Translations under genes and position numbers: made by a program
Notes under the pieces: generated by a model
The model's input: only the letters and a program-made list of their open reading frames with translations
Told to the model about the DNA's origin: nothing
The model's database searches: none
In this document: positions 20,380 to 34,129 of the stretch, piece after piece
How positions within the stretch are numbered: the first letter of the stretch is position 1
Layout of the letters: every line of letters starts with the position of its first letter
Assembly (NCBI GenBank): GCA_018398765.1
Contig: JAHBMJ010000631.1
Coordinates: 1 to 48,262, forward strand
Length of the DNA stretch: 48,262 bases
Source: Chromera velia
Lineage: Eukaryota > Sar > Chromeraceae
Direction: 5' to 3'

Positions 20380-22563
20380 AGAAGAGGAGGGAAAGAAACC
20401 ATATGGTCTGTCTGTCTGTCTGTGAGGAGGGAAGAAGAGCGGACAAACAAAGAAACGGAAACCCGATCTGTCTCTCTTTTTTGCTGGTTTGTTTCTTTGA
20501 TTTCTTCCTTTCCCGTTCTCTTCTGACTTGCCGTTCTCCGTTCCTTCCTTCTATCACCACGTCTTGCTTCCTTCCTTCCTTCCCTTCTGCTTCCCCCCCC
20601 CCCGTCGCGTCTGTGTCCATGCTCTCTCTCCATGTTCCTTCCAATGTATGATGATGATGATGATGATGACTTGTTTGATTGTCAGAGCTGATTGCCTCCC
20701 TCCCTGCCTGCCTGCCTCGGGATGTCTGCAGACGTTGGAGATGGCCCTGCCGCCTGAGCTGACCCACGTGCCTCTGTGTGACTGCATCGAGGTCCCGGAG
20801 GAACCCGAAATCGCTGACGCCTGCCTCGTCCGTCCGTCCGTCCGCATCTCCCCTCCCCTCCCCTTTCCTCCCCTCCCATCCCCTCGCCATTCAGACAGAG
20901 AGGAGGAAGACAGACACAAAGAAATCTGACAGACAGGCAGGCAGGCAGACGGACGGCTGAACAAACGGACGGACAGCAAGAAACAAAGAAAGAAAGGCTG
21001 AAAGAGACGAAGGGATTGAAGAAGGGACGAACAAGAAAGAGTCTTCTCAAAATGGAAATGGACAATGGAATCACTCGGAATGCCCATGCATGCACGTGCG
21101 GTTTCATCTACGTACAGTTGAAAGAGGCCGTTGAGGCCAGTCAGTCAGTCAGACAGTCAGTCAGTCAGTCAGTCAGTTAGTCAGTCAGTCAGTCAGTCTC
21201 TGAAAGAAATGAAGGGCACAGCGTGGAGAATGAGGGCGGGAGGGAGGGAGAGACGCTTGTGATTGATTGATTCAGTGAGGAAGAGAGGAAAGGAAACGGA
21301 CGGAAAGGAATAGAAAGAGAGTCTCTGTCTGCGTGTCGCAGAATTAAGTTTCCTCTTGTATGCGCACTCCGAACAGTTTTCTGTCTTGCCCTCACGCGCG
21401 CGCTCTCTTTTCCTGTCTCTCTTTCCTCTCCTTTCCTTTGCGGCTGGCTGCTTACATGCAGGCTCTTACGGGTCTCTTTGCCTCACAGGGCAAACGCGTG
21501 CTTGTTCTTTCTCGTTCGAACAGCACTGCAGAGGAAGAGGAGGAAGGTCGTGAAGAGGTGAGTGCCTCGACTACGGCGACACGCTTCTGCCCCGAGAGAG
21601 CGGCGACCTGCCTCTGGAAGGTGAAGCAGCTGGTCAAACTGTGTTGCGATGATTCCGATCAAGCCCCTGTAAGCACAAGAAGCATTCCTGAGGATCCGTC
21701 GGCCGCGGAAGTTCTCGCGTTGCGTTCCGGTCAGGCGGAACCTGACGCGGAAAGCGGGAACCGCTTGGTGAGCAGTGGTGGTGCGGTAGTAGAGAAAACG
21801 CAGAGACGGAAGCAGTTCGATGATCTTCACGATGCCCGAGAAGCTCGCTTCAAGGAGGAGAGCATGACTATCATCGTGAAGGAAGGGATGGCTTTGACGA
21901 TGTACTTGAAGGATCGGGAGGATGGGAGAAATGTTGAGCGAGCGAAAGACGCCAAAGAGTTTCTTCAAGCCGAGAAGCTGCACACGGCCCGAGAAAATGC
22001 TTCGAAACCCATGGCCCCAAACCTCTTTGCGATTGTGAGTCGGTCACTCAGTGAGTAAACCAGTGAGTCAGGCAGTCGGTCAGTCAGTCAGTCAGTCAGT
22101 CAGTCAGTCAGTCACTGAGGAAAAGCAATTTAACTTCTAGACTGCTCCAACCACTGTGTCAGTCATATTTACGTTGGCGGGGAGGAAGGGCAGGAATGAA
22201 TCAGTGAGTGAATCTACGGTTGCTAAACGAACGAATGCGAGACGGAGAGGAGGGAAAGAGAACAGAGTGATTCGCAGGAATGCATTTCCGCTTCCATTCT
22301 TATGGAGTCGTTGAGTGGAAGGACAATTATTCTTATGTCGAATATGGAAGAACATGATCCGACTTTTGTTCTTTCTTTCTGCATGAGGATGCATGCGGTT
22401 ACGGTCGGAATGACGCGCCGGACTTGGGACACTGATCTTCACCTGAAAGTTTCCGTCCCTTCTGCCTCCATATCTATCCCTTCCGTATTTCTTTTATTCT
22501 TTCTTTCTTTCTTACTGTCTGTCTGTCTGTCTGCCTCTCTGTCTGTCTGTCTGTCTGTCTGTG

Positions 22564-22598
<35 letters not shown>

Positions 22599-22986
22599 GC
22601 AGGGTTCTTGGAACGGAAACTCCATCGAGAAGCTGCGACACATGGAGGGACGGTGGGATCCTGGGGAGCACGGAGGCCTCCACAGTCTTCCTCTTCGCGC
22701 GCGGGCGCTTCTGTTCGAGTCGGTGGTCGAGGAAATGGCCACGAGGGCCGAAGGATTCGATGGCAGATCTGTGTCGAGGATGGATGGCCATGTGTACGCC
22801 TTCTTGGCGGACATCGCGAAGAAGGGCAGGCTGCTTCGAATCCTGGGACCCTGCCCAGAATGGTGAATGATTCATTGATGGATGGATGGATTGATTCGTT
22901 GACGCACGCAATCAGCGTCAGCCAGCCAGTCTGTGCGGTTGCCTGTCTCTCCCTCTCTTTTTTTCCCCTCAGTCTCTATGTCTGTG

Positions 22987-23033
<47 letters not shown>

Positions 23034-26000
23034 CCTTCGGGAAAGGAGCTCAATCGTGTGTGTCCTTCTGCTTATTAGTCTGCCTTCTTATCTTTCTTAG
23101 CAAAGGTGTGTGTTTCTTTCTTTGTGTGGAAACATGTTTTCCTGATATGTCTCCGCGTGTATGCTTTTATTTGAGCATGTCTTTTCTTTCTTTCTTTCTT
23201 TCTTTCTGTCTTTCTTTCTTTCTTTCTTTCTTTCTGTCTGTCTTTCTTTCTTTCTTTTTTTCTCTTCTTTCAGGCTTTGGAGTCCATTTCTGTCTATTTC
23301 CTGCTGTGCTTGCTTGCTTGCTTGTAGGCTTTGGAGTCCGTTGTCATCCGAAGGCATCAGTGAGGAGACTTTGGAGTTTCGGGTGCAGTGCGCAGCGGTG
23401 GACGGTGCGGTGCGTCGACTCTTTGCGGCAGTGAAGAAGAGAATCCCTGACATCGGGAGCTTCCTTACAGAGTCAGTGAGTGAACCTACCGGGCAGCCAG
23501 GCGACCAACCAGCCATCCGGGCTTTCTACCCCAATCCGGACTTTCGTTCTTGCTTCTTTCCGTGCAATTTTCGCGTTTTTCCTCTGTTCACTGATTTCTC
23601 TGTCAGTCCATATGGGCCCATTGAAGAGAAGCTGTTCTCTCTCTCTCGGTGTGCTGTTTTCCTCTCCGACAGAAATTTGACAAAGACCCCCCCGCACACA
23701 CCCAGAGACACGGACAGGCATGGATAGATGAATGGGCAAGGGAACAATGAATGGATGATTGCAATAAGGAGCAAGCAAGTCGCTGAATGGACGGTGATCA
23801 AGTGAATGAATGAGCGAACACATGTTCCCCCTGGTATATGATCAAACAACTGTGTGAATGAACGAATGAACGAACGTAATTGTTTGTGCATGGGTGCAGG
23901 CAGGAATTCCTGAAGGAGGCCGACCTGCCCCCGCCTCCGCTTGTCGACCGGGTCCTTGAGCTCCAGGTTGAGGAACGGGGTTCATCTTCCTCCTCCTCCT
24001 CCTCAGCTTCTGTTCCACCCGTCTCTGTGTTTGTGAACTCCGTGACGGTCGTCCTGGCTGATCTTGTGCAAGCCCTCGTGAACATCTGCCGACTGCTGAG
24101 AGAAGGGGAGGACCTTTTTGATGAACAGAGGGAGGAGAAGGCTAAGTTGGAAGAGGAGGAGAATGAAAAGGAGAAAAAGGAGAGAGAGGAAGCCGGTAAC
24201 GAGAATCCGAACCAAAAGAGAAGTAAAGGGGGAAAGAACCAAAGCACCCTGAAGAAGAAGCAAAATCAGAGGGAAGCAGAGGAAGCGTGTCTGAAGAAAC
24301 CATCAGAAATGAGAAGAGAATTCATGGAACAGATGATGAGAAGAATCACAAACGAGACAGACACCGACGGAAAAGAAAAGGAAAAGGACGGAGACGCCGC
24401 TTCAGATCCCGACGGAGACCTCGAAGTCCCTTTACGACTCCCGGAGCCCTCGATGATCCTCTTCAAAGCATTGTGGGAGACGACGGCAGTTCTCGTGGCT
24501 CCCCGGTCTGCCCTCTCATCCATCACACAAGACTGCAACCCGAATGGAAAGCGTCTCTTTCAGCCTGACGTCATCATCCTTGAAGACGCGCAGGTTGTCC
24601 CGAGAGATGAGCTGGCCGGGTGGCTGGCGGAATTTCCCTCGGTCGAGAGGGCCGTGGTGATTGGATTCCACGCAGGACGCTTTCCGGGTGTGACGGTGGG
24701 TGGCTTTGTCCTTCTGAATCTGTACCGCGGCATTAATTATCAATTCGAGGCTCTTTCTCCCTCCCTCCCTCCCTCCCTCCCTCTCCCTCTCTCCCCCTCT
24801 CTCNNNNCTCTCTCTCTCTCTCTCTCCCTCTCTTGCTTTTTTTCTGTGTGCGTGTGTGTGCTTGTGGGTGTGTGGGGCAAATTGTATTCTTGTTGGAGCC
24901 ACGGTGGAGGTTGTGCAGTCAAAAAGGACTCTTCTTTTAATCTGGGCCGGGTGTGTCTGGGGTTTGTTCTGGTTTGCTTTTTGGTGTCCTCATTGGGGGG
25001 CATCTCACTTCTCTTGTGTTGACGCCAAGGTTTCCCACCTTGTTTGTGTGTTCGCTTTTCATTCGCGGTTTGTTTGTCCCCCCAACATGCTCCCTCTCTC
25101 TTTTGTCTGCCTGTCCGTTTGTCTGCCAGTATAGAAATTGCACCGTCTGTCTGATCATTCGTCCGTCAGTCCGGCTGAAAGCCCGTCTGTGGTGTATATG
25201 CGAGGGGAAAAAAAGAAACGCATAGTCTAGGCGTCTGACTGTTTTTCTCTTTCCTCCCGTCCGTTCTTCCGGCTGTCCTCATGCAGTTTACTCATTCATT
25301 CATTCATTAATTCATTCGTTTATTCATTCATTCATTCGTTTATTTATTCACCCTTCCGTTCCTTGCTTGTGAGCTTCGTTCCTTTCCGTCCGTGTCGCCT
25401 TCATAGCGAAAGAGGGCTCGGCAAACAGACCCGAACCGTGGTGGGCTTGAACGATTCTTTCTTGCGGCTACGGCTCTCAAGTCGTACATGCTTCTGTTCA
25501 TGTATTGCGTTGATTGTCGCAGCCCGAAGATCAGCCCTGGGCGGGACTTTCACACCCGGTATCTCGCTACCCTCTGCTCCGACTCGACGTAGAGTTCAAG
25601 GGAGTGAAGCTTTCTAGGCCCAAGGAGGAAGGGGCGCTGATGGGACGACTCCAGCCTGCTCCATGGCACCGTCACACGTAAGCACTGCAGTGGGACAGAA
25701 AAGAAATCGGGGGGCTGCGCAGAGAGGAGAAAGAGGGTAGGTACCGTCGTCGCAACTTGCCCAATCCCTCTCTCTTTTCGCCTCTGTCTGTCTGGCCTTT
25801 TCTTTCTTGCCCTGAGCAGATAAGGGTAGAACTAAACTCCCTTCCTTCAGGCTGTCTGGTTTTCTTTCTGCCGCGCTCTGGGTGTCTTTGGTTTCATGGG
25901 AAAAGGAGAGGGGGGGAGAGAGAGAGAGAGAGAGCAACGGAGAACTCATCGGGTGGTTTCGTTGATCCTGTGCTGCACAGAGGAGGAAGGGGAAGCTCGA

Positions 26001-26576
26001 AGGTTCTTGTGTGCTTCTTGTGAGCAGGGATGCCTTTCCTCCTGAGAAACGAGAACGGGAAACGGCACAAGCACAGATAGAAAGATATTGTATGCCTTGT
26101 CTCTCTGGTCGCATGCAGAGCGTTCAAATCGTTTCTCTTTTTCGACACTGGATACGTCCCGACCGGTATATGCACAGAGACGAGGGGAGCACCGGGCGGA
26201 AGCAATTGGGGGGAGGCGGCGATCGTTGAGGAACTGGTTCGTTCTCTTCCTTTCTTTTCTTTTCGTTCTGTGGCCTTCCTTCTTGCTTCTGCGCATCTTT
26301 CGACTGTCTGTCCGTCTCTCTCTCAAAGGAGGTGTGAAAAGAAGAGACAGGCTGCTCGTGGCTTCTGGTTGACGTTTCTCGTGAGCATCTTCGCAGTGCG
26401 CTTTCGGTTCTCTTTGCAAGTACTGATCACATCGTTCCTTTTATCAGGGGAGGACTCTCTTTTGACCTGTGGGCAGCGGTAGAGGTCGCATAGGCAAAAT
26501 TCGTACAGAATCAGAATAATACTATTTGAGCTACGAAAGGCAGCTCTCTTGCTTCGCTCTGCATGCATGCCTGCGT

Positions 26577-26612
<36 letters not shown>

Positions 26613-26633
26613 GGTATGAGTGTGTGTATGTGT

Positions 26634-26674
<41 letters not shown>

Positions 26675-27124
26675 GGAATGTGGACTTCTGCCTGCCTGTC
26701 TGGGGGGCCACCTGCATTCGCGTGTGCGAGCAGATCTCGGGTTTCTGCTCGCTTTTCGAACATAAAGGAAATCGTAACGACATGTCGGAGTTCTTCCTGA
26801 AACGTTCGAGGCACCGCGGGATGTCGGGGGCGAATCTGAAGATAGGGGTCGTGACGGAGCAACAGAGACAGGTAGGTATGTGGGTATACCGGTAGGTAGT
26901 TTCATGTTTGTTCCCTCCTTAGGAAGCAATGAAGGAAGGAAGGAAGGAAGGAAGGAAGCAATGAAGGAAGGAAGGAAATGCTGCAGGGACAAAAACAGAG
27001 AAATGGACTGCAGCGTTGACTCGACAGACGGTTGAAGACAGACGGTTGCAAGGCTGAAAGGAGATATCTCTTCACTGAAAGCCTCCTGATTGGCGGCGTG
27101 CGTGAAGGGTCCATGATGACCTGG

Positions 27125-27168
<44 letters not shown>

Positions 27169-27225
27169 GAAAAAGAGCGGTTCGTGCGTCCACAAAAACA
27201 ATCTAACAATACACGTGTTTGTGTT

Positions 27226-27258
<33 letters not shown>

Positions 27259-30122
27259 CAGGCCGAGCTGATTCGCAGGATGCTCAAAAAGTCGAAGAGG
27301 AACAGACCCTCCGCCTCTTCCCCTTGGTGTTTTTGCCGCAATGAGAAGGGCCTGGGCGTCCATGTGGAAATTCTCTCACCTGAGACCAGTCTGAGAAGGG
27401 GGAGGCTTTTCGACATCCTCATCGTCTCTACAGTCAGGTACGAATTCAGTGAGGGAAGCCGGTCATATTGGTATGCTCACATACACACTTAGGATTCGGA
27501 AAGGTGTCGCGGCACACCTATATGCAACAGCATTGAATTGTGCATATTGATACATATATAAGTTTGAGTTTGTTCTTGAATCTGACATACCAGATGCACG
27601 CAACACAAACATGTTTATAAGTGAATCAATAAACGAATGAATCAATGCAGCCTCGATCTTGCAAGACGACTTCCTTCCTTCTTTGTCGGATGTCCTCTCC
27701 GTCTCTCTCTCTATGCATTTCAGCAGCTATGGCATGTGGCGATCCTTTCTCGTGTCTCTGTCTCCGTCGCAATTCGCCTCTCTCTCTCTCTCCCTCTCTC
27801 TCTCTCTCGCTCTCCCCATCTAGGTAGCTAGAATGGATGTCGTACCATGCAATACGCTGTTTGACTGACTGACTGACTGACTTTCCTGGAGGCCCCAACA
27901 AAGGAATGGATGAGTGCTCTCTCTACCCTTCGCATGGATGGATGGTTACAAGTCAGTCCCTCTGTTTGGTGTGGGTAAATTGATGTGATTGATCCACGAC
28001 TGGCTGGCCGGATGACTGCATGGCTGGCTACCTGCACGATGCTGCCTGCCTGCAGATCCGGTCCCTTGGAGTCATTCCATCAGTCGTCCAGCTGCAAAGA
28101 GATCTTCCAGTGCATGGCCTACACAGCACGCCATTCTGTGTGGGTGGTGGGGGATTCCAGATCGATGGGGAAGAGGTCTGCAAGGTGGATGAGTTTGATT
28201 GACGAGAGAAGGGCGAAGGGGCACGTGCAGTCAGTGATGACGATGAGCCCATTGCGGGAACGTCTCCTGAAGCTTCCGTCTCTTGAGCCTCCGGAGGATC
28301 AGGAGGGAAGATATGTGCAGGGAGGCGGGGAGGACGAGGAGGCTCGAGGTTCCTCCTTTCCCTCTCTTGCAAGAGATGAAGACGAAGACGAGGGGGGGTT
28401 TGTGGACGAGCACTTTCTGCCCTCCTCTTTCCACCACGCGGCCGACATGACCCAGCGGGGGGGCTTCCCTCTGCACCTGTCGTCCCATCTCATCGAGCAG
28501 GTGATCGAATTCGAGCAGTACGGCCTGGAGCCTGTGGGAGGGTTCAAGGAGTCCGCGCAAAAGGTGGAGTGGCAGAAGGCACTGATTGAAGCAGTCGTGA
28601 AAAAATTGGAAAACCTCACGAGGGGACGCATGGTCAGTCAGTCAGTCAGATCTGTGGACACACACACAGACAGGCAGATGGACAGAGAGGACAGAGAGAC
28701 GGGAAAAGCTTTTTGCCTGCTCTCTCTGCCGCCTCTTCGCTCGCTCTCTAAGAGTGGTTTCGCGTTTGTATAACTCTGAGCACCCGTCTGTGTGCATGCG
28801 TGTGTGTCTGTGTCTGTGTCTGTTTGTAGGTGTACGTATATCCATGTGGAAATCTCCATGGTTTTTGATTTTGGCAAAAGGCGTCCACACGCGCTCCAAA
28901 GTGCCTCTTCTCTTTTTGTTCTGGCTCAATGTTCACGAGAGACCGCCACCTCTTCTCCCTCTCCCTCTCTCTCTGTGTGCAGAAGAGCGTGGGGAGGGGT
29001 CTCACTGAGAAGAACCGAACCTCGTCAATGGCTTTCTGTGACGACCTTGAAGTCGGAATCCACCCCCACACGTGGCCTCAGGCAAAGAGGGAGACGGGAA
29101 AGGAGGAAGAGTCGGCAGGTTCGGTGGCTCGGGTGTCAGCGGGAGGAGGCACAGGAGGGGACTCGGAGGACTTGCAAGTTGGGGGTTCTGGTGGCTCCTC
29201 TGAGGGTGAGGGTGCGGGGGGTGCGAAGGAGACGTCTGGTCTGCTGAATGGGGTGAGTGTGGCAGAGGACAAAGCAAAAGCAGACACACACGGCGGTACG
29301 GGATCGCCCTCGGTTGCTGTCCCTTCTTCGTTCTGGAAGGACAAGGAGAAGAAAGGGGGGGATGACGAGGACCCAAAAATTCCTTCTGCTGCTGCGTCTT
29401 CCGATCAAACAGCCTCTCTCGCACCGCCTCCAGGTCTAGGTGCAGCGTCCTCCTCGTCGTCGTCACTCTGGCAGATGTCATCGTCGGGAGGGGGTGACCT
29501 CTCGGGACGTTTCTTCTTCGTGTGGTCTCTCACGGTGGACTGCGACTTAGGCAGACAGGGAGTGAAGGTGTGGGGATTGACTCCTTCAGGTCGGTCAGTC
29601 AGTCATTGAGCGTGAGGTGCCGTACATGCATGCTCACTCTTCTCTCCTTGTGTACATGCACGACTTTCTTTCTCTCTTTGTCTGTCTGTCTGTCTGTGTG
29701 GATCGGTCGGTTGGTTGGCCCTTTGGTCTCGTCTCTGTCGATTGACTCGTCGTTGCATCTCTCTCTTTTTGTATGCATGTTTCCAGATATTGGGTCGATC
29801 GATAGGTTGTCAAAGAATCTGAAGGCTCCTCTCTTGAAAGCACTAATTGTTGTGTTCAATTTGCTTGCTTCACGGGTGCAGTTGAGTACGGTCAAAGTCT
29901 GGTGAGTCGAATTTCCGATTCGTTCCAAGTCAATTCGAGCCCTGACTTGGTGGAAGAATTGCGGGTGATGGAACCAGTCCTCGAGGGGGATCCGGACAAG
30001 AAGGGAAACAACGAGACGGGGGGGGGTACGAGATCGATTGAGAAATTCCGTTCGGTCACCCTTCACGTCCAATCGATAGGTCCGTCGGTCGGTGGATCAA
30101 GGTTCAGTGTTCAATCAGCTTG

Positions 30123-30164
<42 letters not shown>

Positions 30165-33100
30165 CTCTCTCCCTCCCTCCCTCTCTCGCAGTTCTTCTCC
30201 TGATGCAAATGTGCGTGTGCACAGATCTGTACAGTCTCAGCACAGAATAGTGTGTCCTTCCGCGACAGGTTTTTTCCGTGGGGCAGGCAATCTTTCTTCT
30301 TGTGGGGATTTTCTTTCTTTCATGCCTTCCATGGCAATTGTCAAAAGAAATGCGGTTGTGCTCATGATTTTGAAAACTTCGCAATTCTGAGAGAGCTTTA
30401 GTGGGTGATTGGTTGAGTTTGTGAATGAATCAATGAATGAATGAATGAATGAACGTATGGATGGATGAATGAGTGTTCTGAACCTCTCCATGCGCTTGTC
30501 TGTTGCTTTTGTTTCGATCTATGCGTGTGCTTTTGTTTCCGCGAATCGGTGTGTATGTGAGTGGTGCACATACAGCACATACATGCAGGCGTATGTGTAG
30601 CTGATATTCATGCATGCATACGTCTTCATTCTAAAGTGAATGCGAGCGATGGATCATGCAGGTGCCCCACAAGATTCCCGAATCAGGCACTTGCGTTTAC
30701 TTTCATACAGAATTCTTTCATACGAAAAAAAAAAAAATGAATGCGCGCGATCATGCAGGAGCCCCACAAGATTCCCGAATCAGGCACTTGTGTTTACTTT
30801 CATACAGAATTCTTTCATACGAAAAAAAAAAAAAATGAATGCGCGCGATCATGCAGGAGCCCCACAAGATTCCCGAATCAGGCACTTGCGTTTACTTTCA
30901 TACAGAATTCTTTCATACGAGAAAAAAAAAAAAATGAATGCGCGCGATCATGCAGGAGCCCCACAAGATTCCCGAATCAGGCACTATGAGCAACGCATGG
31001 TGCCTCCCTTCAACCGCTATCCGTTCGTAAGGTGAGGAGAGCTTTGACAGGAGGAGTACAGGCAGGCAGGCAGGCACGTCTCTCTCACGATCTAGATACT
31101 TGCTTCTTTTTTTCTGGTCTCTCTCTCTCAATCCTCCCTCCACCTGTTTGTTTGTGCCTTTTTGTCCTTGTCGGTCGTCGTGCTGCTCTCTGTCTCTGCA
31201 CAGATCCGCCGGTCAGCTCGCGGCCTGTTCGGGTACGTGTGCATGCGGATGAACAACACTGAAAGTCCCCATGTATTCGTATCCACAAAATACATCTGCG
31301 TACTCAAAAAGTGTTCATTGACCTCCACATACATCTGCATGCATGGGCATATGCCCAGGTCACCGTGCACTTCATCCATCTATCCATCATCCATGATGCA
31401 ATCAACGAATGCAGACTGGGCCCGGAGTTCATGCACGCGGGGGGCTTTCCAGAGAGGCCCGAGAGATTCACTGTCCAGTCCCTCGACATCGTGGAGAACG
31501 CCGCAACAGGAGGGCATGTGCTCAGGAGGAAGCAGAACGCGAAAGTGATCGTGCCGTCTTTTCTCAACATGGTTGATTTCCGCCGACTGCCCTTTCCCTC
31601 ACGTCGACCGTTGCAGAGATTGAAGACAGAGCTGTTGGATTTTGCGGAGCAGCTTCACCTCCACCGTTGTGAGGTGGAAATGAGAGAGACAGAAAGACAG
31701 AGAGAGGCAGAAGAGGAAAAGGGAAAGGAAAACGACGGCGAGCGTATTGCTGCAAGTGGGGAGGACGGAGCTGAAGGCGGGGAAGAGAAAGAAGCAGTAG
31801 CAGGAGGAAAAAAGGAGAAGAGAACTCTGAAGAAGAAAAAGGAAGAAAGGGAGAAGCTTACCCTTCCGTCCCCTCCCGCGATTCCTCGACTGCTTCGTTG
31901 TCTTCCCTTCAGCCTGACGGTCTCTCAACACCACCCGAGGGCCCACTTGAAATCTCTCCTTGTGGCTGGTGCACCCTCTTCGGGCAAAACGCGAATTCTC
32001 ATCTCGCGGCTGCTTGCGCTCGATTGCGGTGCACATCTTGCGCAGCTTGCCCAGGAAAAAGAAAGCCCCCCCCCTCCCGACCGTCGATACACTGCACTCT
32101 TCTTGCTCCCCTACGACACTCCGCCCGAGAAAGTTGAGGAATTTCAGGCAGACTACCTGGCAATGAGGGAATGGGTGATGACAAGTGACCCTCAAGGTCC
32201 GTTCTTCTGCCTGCATGTCTGTGTGTCTTTCTGCTTACCTGCCTGTTTACATGAAGAAAAGCATGGAGAAGAAGAAAATGTAGTCTGTCTGCCGTCTGTG
32301 TGTTTGTGGAACAAAGGAAGAGACAAAGGAAAGAAAAGACGATGTTGTCTCTGTTTCTGTGTATCTTTCTGCCTGCCTGCCTGCCTGCCTGCCTGTCTGT
32401 CTGTCTGTCTGTCTGTCTATCATGGTGCCGTTCCCCCCTGTGTTGTATGTGTTTGTTTGAAGTGCAGTATACTTCCTTTTTTTCTTTTTTCCCTCTTCTA
32501 TTGGTCGTGAGTGGAAGCAGCAGAGGATGAAAGTGTGATTCCAGTGATCTGTGAAAGTCTGTCGGGCGGTGCGGAGGCAAGGGGTGCTTGACTCTCAGCT
32601 TTCGGGCCCCCTGCCCACGTTCGATTTTTTGTTCTGTTCTTTTGTCTTTGTTCTCTCTTTCTTTTTGTCTCTTGTGTACATGAAGAAAAGGAGGGAAAAG
32701 AAGAAACATATGGTTTGTCTGTGTGTCATTCTGCCTGGCTAGTCTTTCTCAACAGCCAACATCCACTTACACGTGTCAAGAAAGGATAAAGGGGAAAGGA
32801 AGGGAAGCACACGAGGGAGGGAATCTGGGAGGAAACCTGGCGGTGGATCCGCGCATGCAGGGAAGAACAAAAAGTTTGCAGCCGCCAATGTTTGCCGCTC
32901 ATGCCCCCCTCTTCTTGTCTCTGCTCTGTGTGTGCGAGAGAGAGAGAGAGAGTGGTGTCCGTGGCACTCGTTGTATTGTGTTGTATTGCGTCGATACGCA
33001 TTGACTGACTGACGAGCAGGCAATGAGGATTCCGAAACGGATCCGGGGGGCACTGGAACCAAGCGAGCGGGGCCTTCTCCTTCGGACGCTCCTTTTTGTG

Positions 33101-33947
33101 TCAAATTTCTCTCCGTGCGGACGTGGCTGCTTTCTCTCCAGAGTTGCCTTGAGAGGCCGCTGGTGAAGGGGAGGAAGCGAGACAAAGGCAGGTGGGGGGC
33201 GGGCCATCCCGTGGTCGGAAAGGACATTGACCTCTCTCCCGAACTCGCAGGCCTGGACCGGTCGGAAAAGGGGGCGCCCACGTCGATCGTCAGTCAGTCA
33301 GTCAGTCAGTGAGTTGAGTCATTCATTCAGTCGGTCGGCCGGTTCGTTAGTAGTTGGTTGACTGTTCGTTTGGTCATCGAAGACAGTCCTTGAAAGAAAG
33401 TGGAGCCAAGAAGCCCCCTGCATATAGATCGATTATGTATTCTGGTGATGCGTATGTTGAGTGAACACACGGATGCACAACACGCAAGCACGTAAACAGC
33501 ACGCTAGGGAACACACAAGCAGCAGGTATCAGCACCAATCGTTGAAATGGCACCACGACGACACCTTTGCGAGAAAGAAAAAAGCAAATCAGTGCACGCC
33601 GATCTGCCTTCCTGCCTGCAGGACGAAATCACGTTCCCAAATTTCACCAAGGAGGTGATGGACGAGATCCGAAGAAAAGTGTACAAGAAGACTGCCAAGG
33701 AGGCCTACGCAAAACAAAAGGAGAAGGAGGCCGGGGATGCAAAAGAACGGAAGGAGACCAAGAAGTCATCATCTTTAGGCAAAAGCAGAACAGATGCGGT
33801 GTCACCTGACCCCCTCACGACCCCGGCATTCCAGTTCGCGTCTGCGACTGGAGGGTCTACGTATGGGTCTGCGAGTTCTGCCTGGTGTCACGTGTCTCCG
33901 GGCTCTTCTGAGGGCTGTGGGTTCGTCCAATGGGTTCTGCAGGTCTG

Positions 33948-33988
<41 letters not shown>

Positions 33989-34052
33989 TTCTCTCTCTCT
34001 CCGCCTCCCCCTCCCTCTCCCTGTCTCTCTCTCTGTGTCTCTCTGTCTCTCC

Positions 34053-34085
<33 letters not shown>

Positions 34086-34092
34086 TGTGTGT

Positions 34093-34129
<37 letters not shown>

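Larger units (their letters stand above)
15416..20827 (+). other. N-terminal region of the giant protein (aa 1-458)
   Basis: Eight exons, seven of their junctions in phase 0 or 2 and all consistent. An acidic/basic start (aa 1-85) leads into mixed alpha/beta sequence with FFPIDHLDVDDFL and a long beta-like exon at 18392-18535. In UPF1/Sen1-like helicases the region before the ATPase core contains the beta-rich 1B-type domain, and its hydrophobic pattern is similar here. There is no zinc finger. A low-complexity Ala/Ser loop lies near 19087-19140. Confidence 0.55.
21462..28632 (+). other. Module 1: degenerate UPF1/Sen1-like (SF1B) helicase core
   Basis: The family motifs appear in order across nine exons. 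Motif Ia-like GKRVLVLSRSN is at about 21489. The motif II region DVIILEDAQV is at 24567, where DE is replaced by ED. The motif III-like IGFHAGRFPG has lost Asp and Gln. FLFFDTG plus GGSNWGEAAIVEEL is the S..N..EA signature (26119-26236). IGVVTEQQRQ corresponds to IGVITPY..Q (26842-26871). FDILIVSTVR is the end of motif V with its QG replaced. MAYTARHSVWVVGDS is the motif VI region, where family members have a TRA element. No GPPGTGKT-type Walker A precedes motif Ia. The fold assignment rests on this ordered series; loss of ATPase activity is inferred from the missing residues. Confidence 0.72.

Noticed and set aside
20890-21461. Search for a P-loop exon between exons 8 and 9
   Set aside because: One stretch, GIEEGTNKK, superficially resembles a P-loop. 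It lacks the required GK(T/S) and phase-compatible flanks.
30645-30990. CRISPR-like array
   Set aside because: The repeats are directly adjacent 97-99-bp units with no unique spacers, in a eukaryotic intron.
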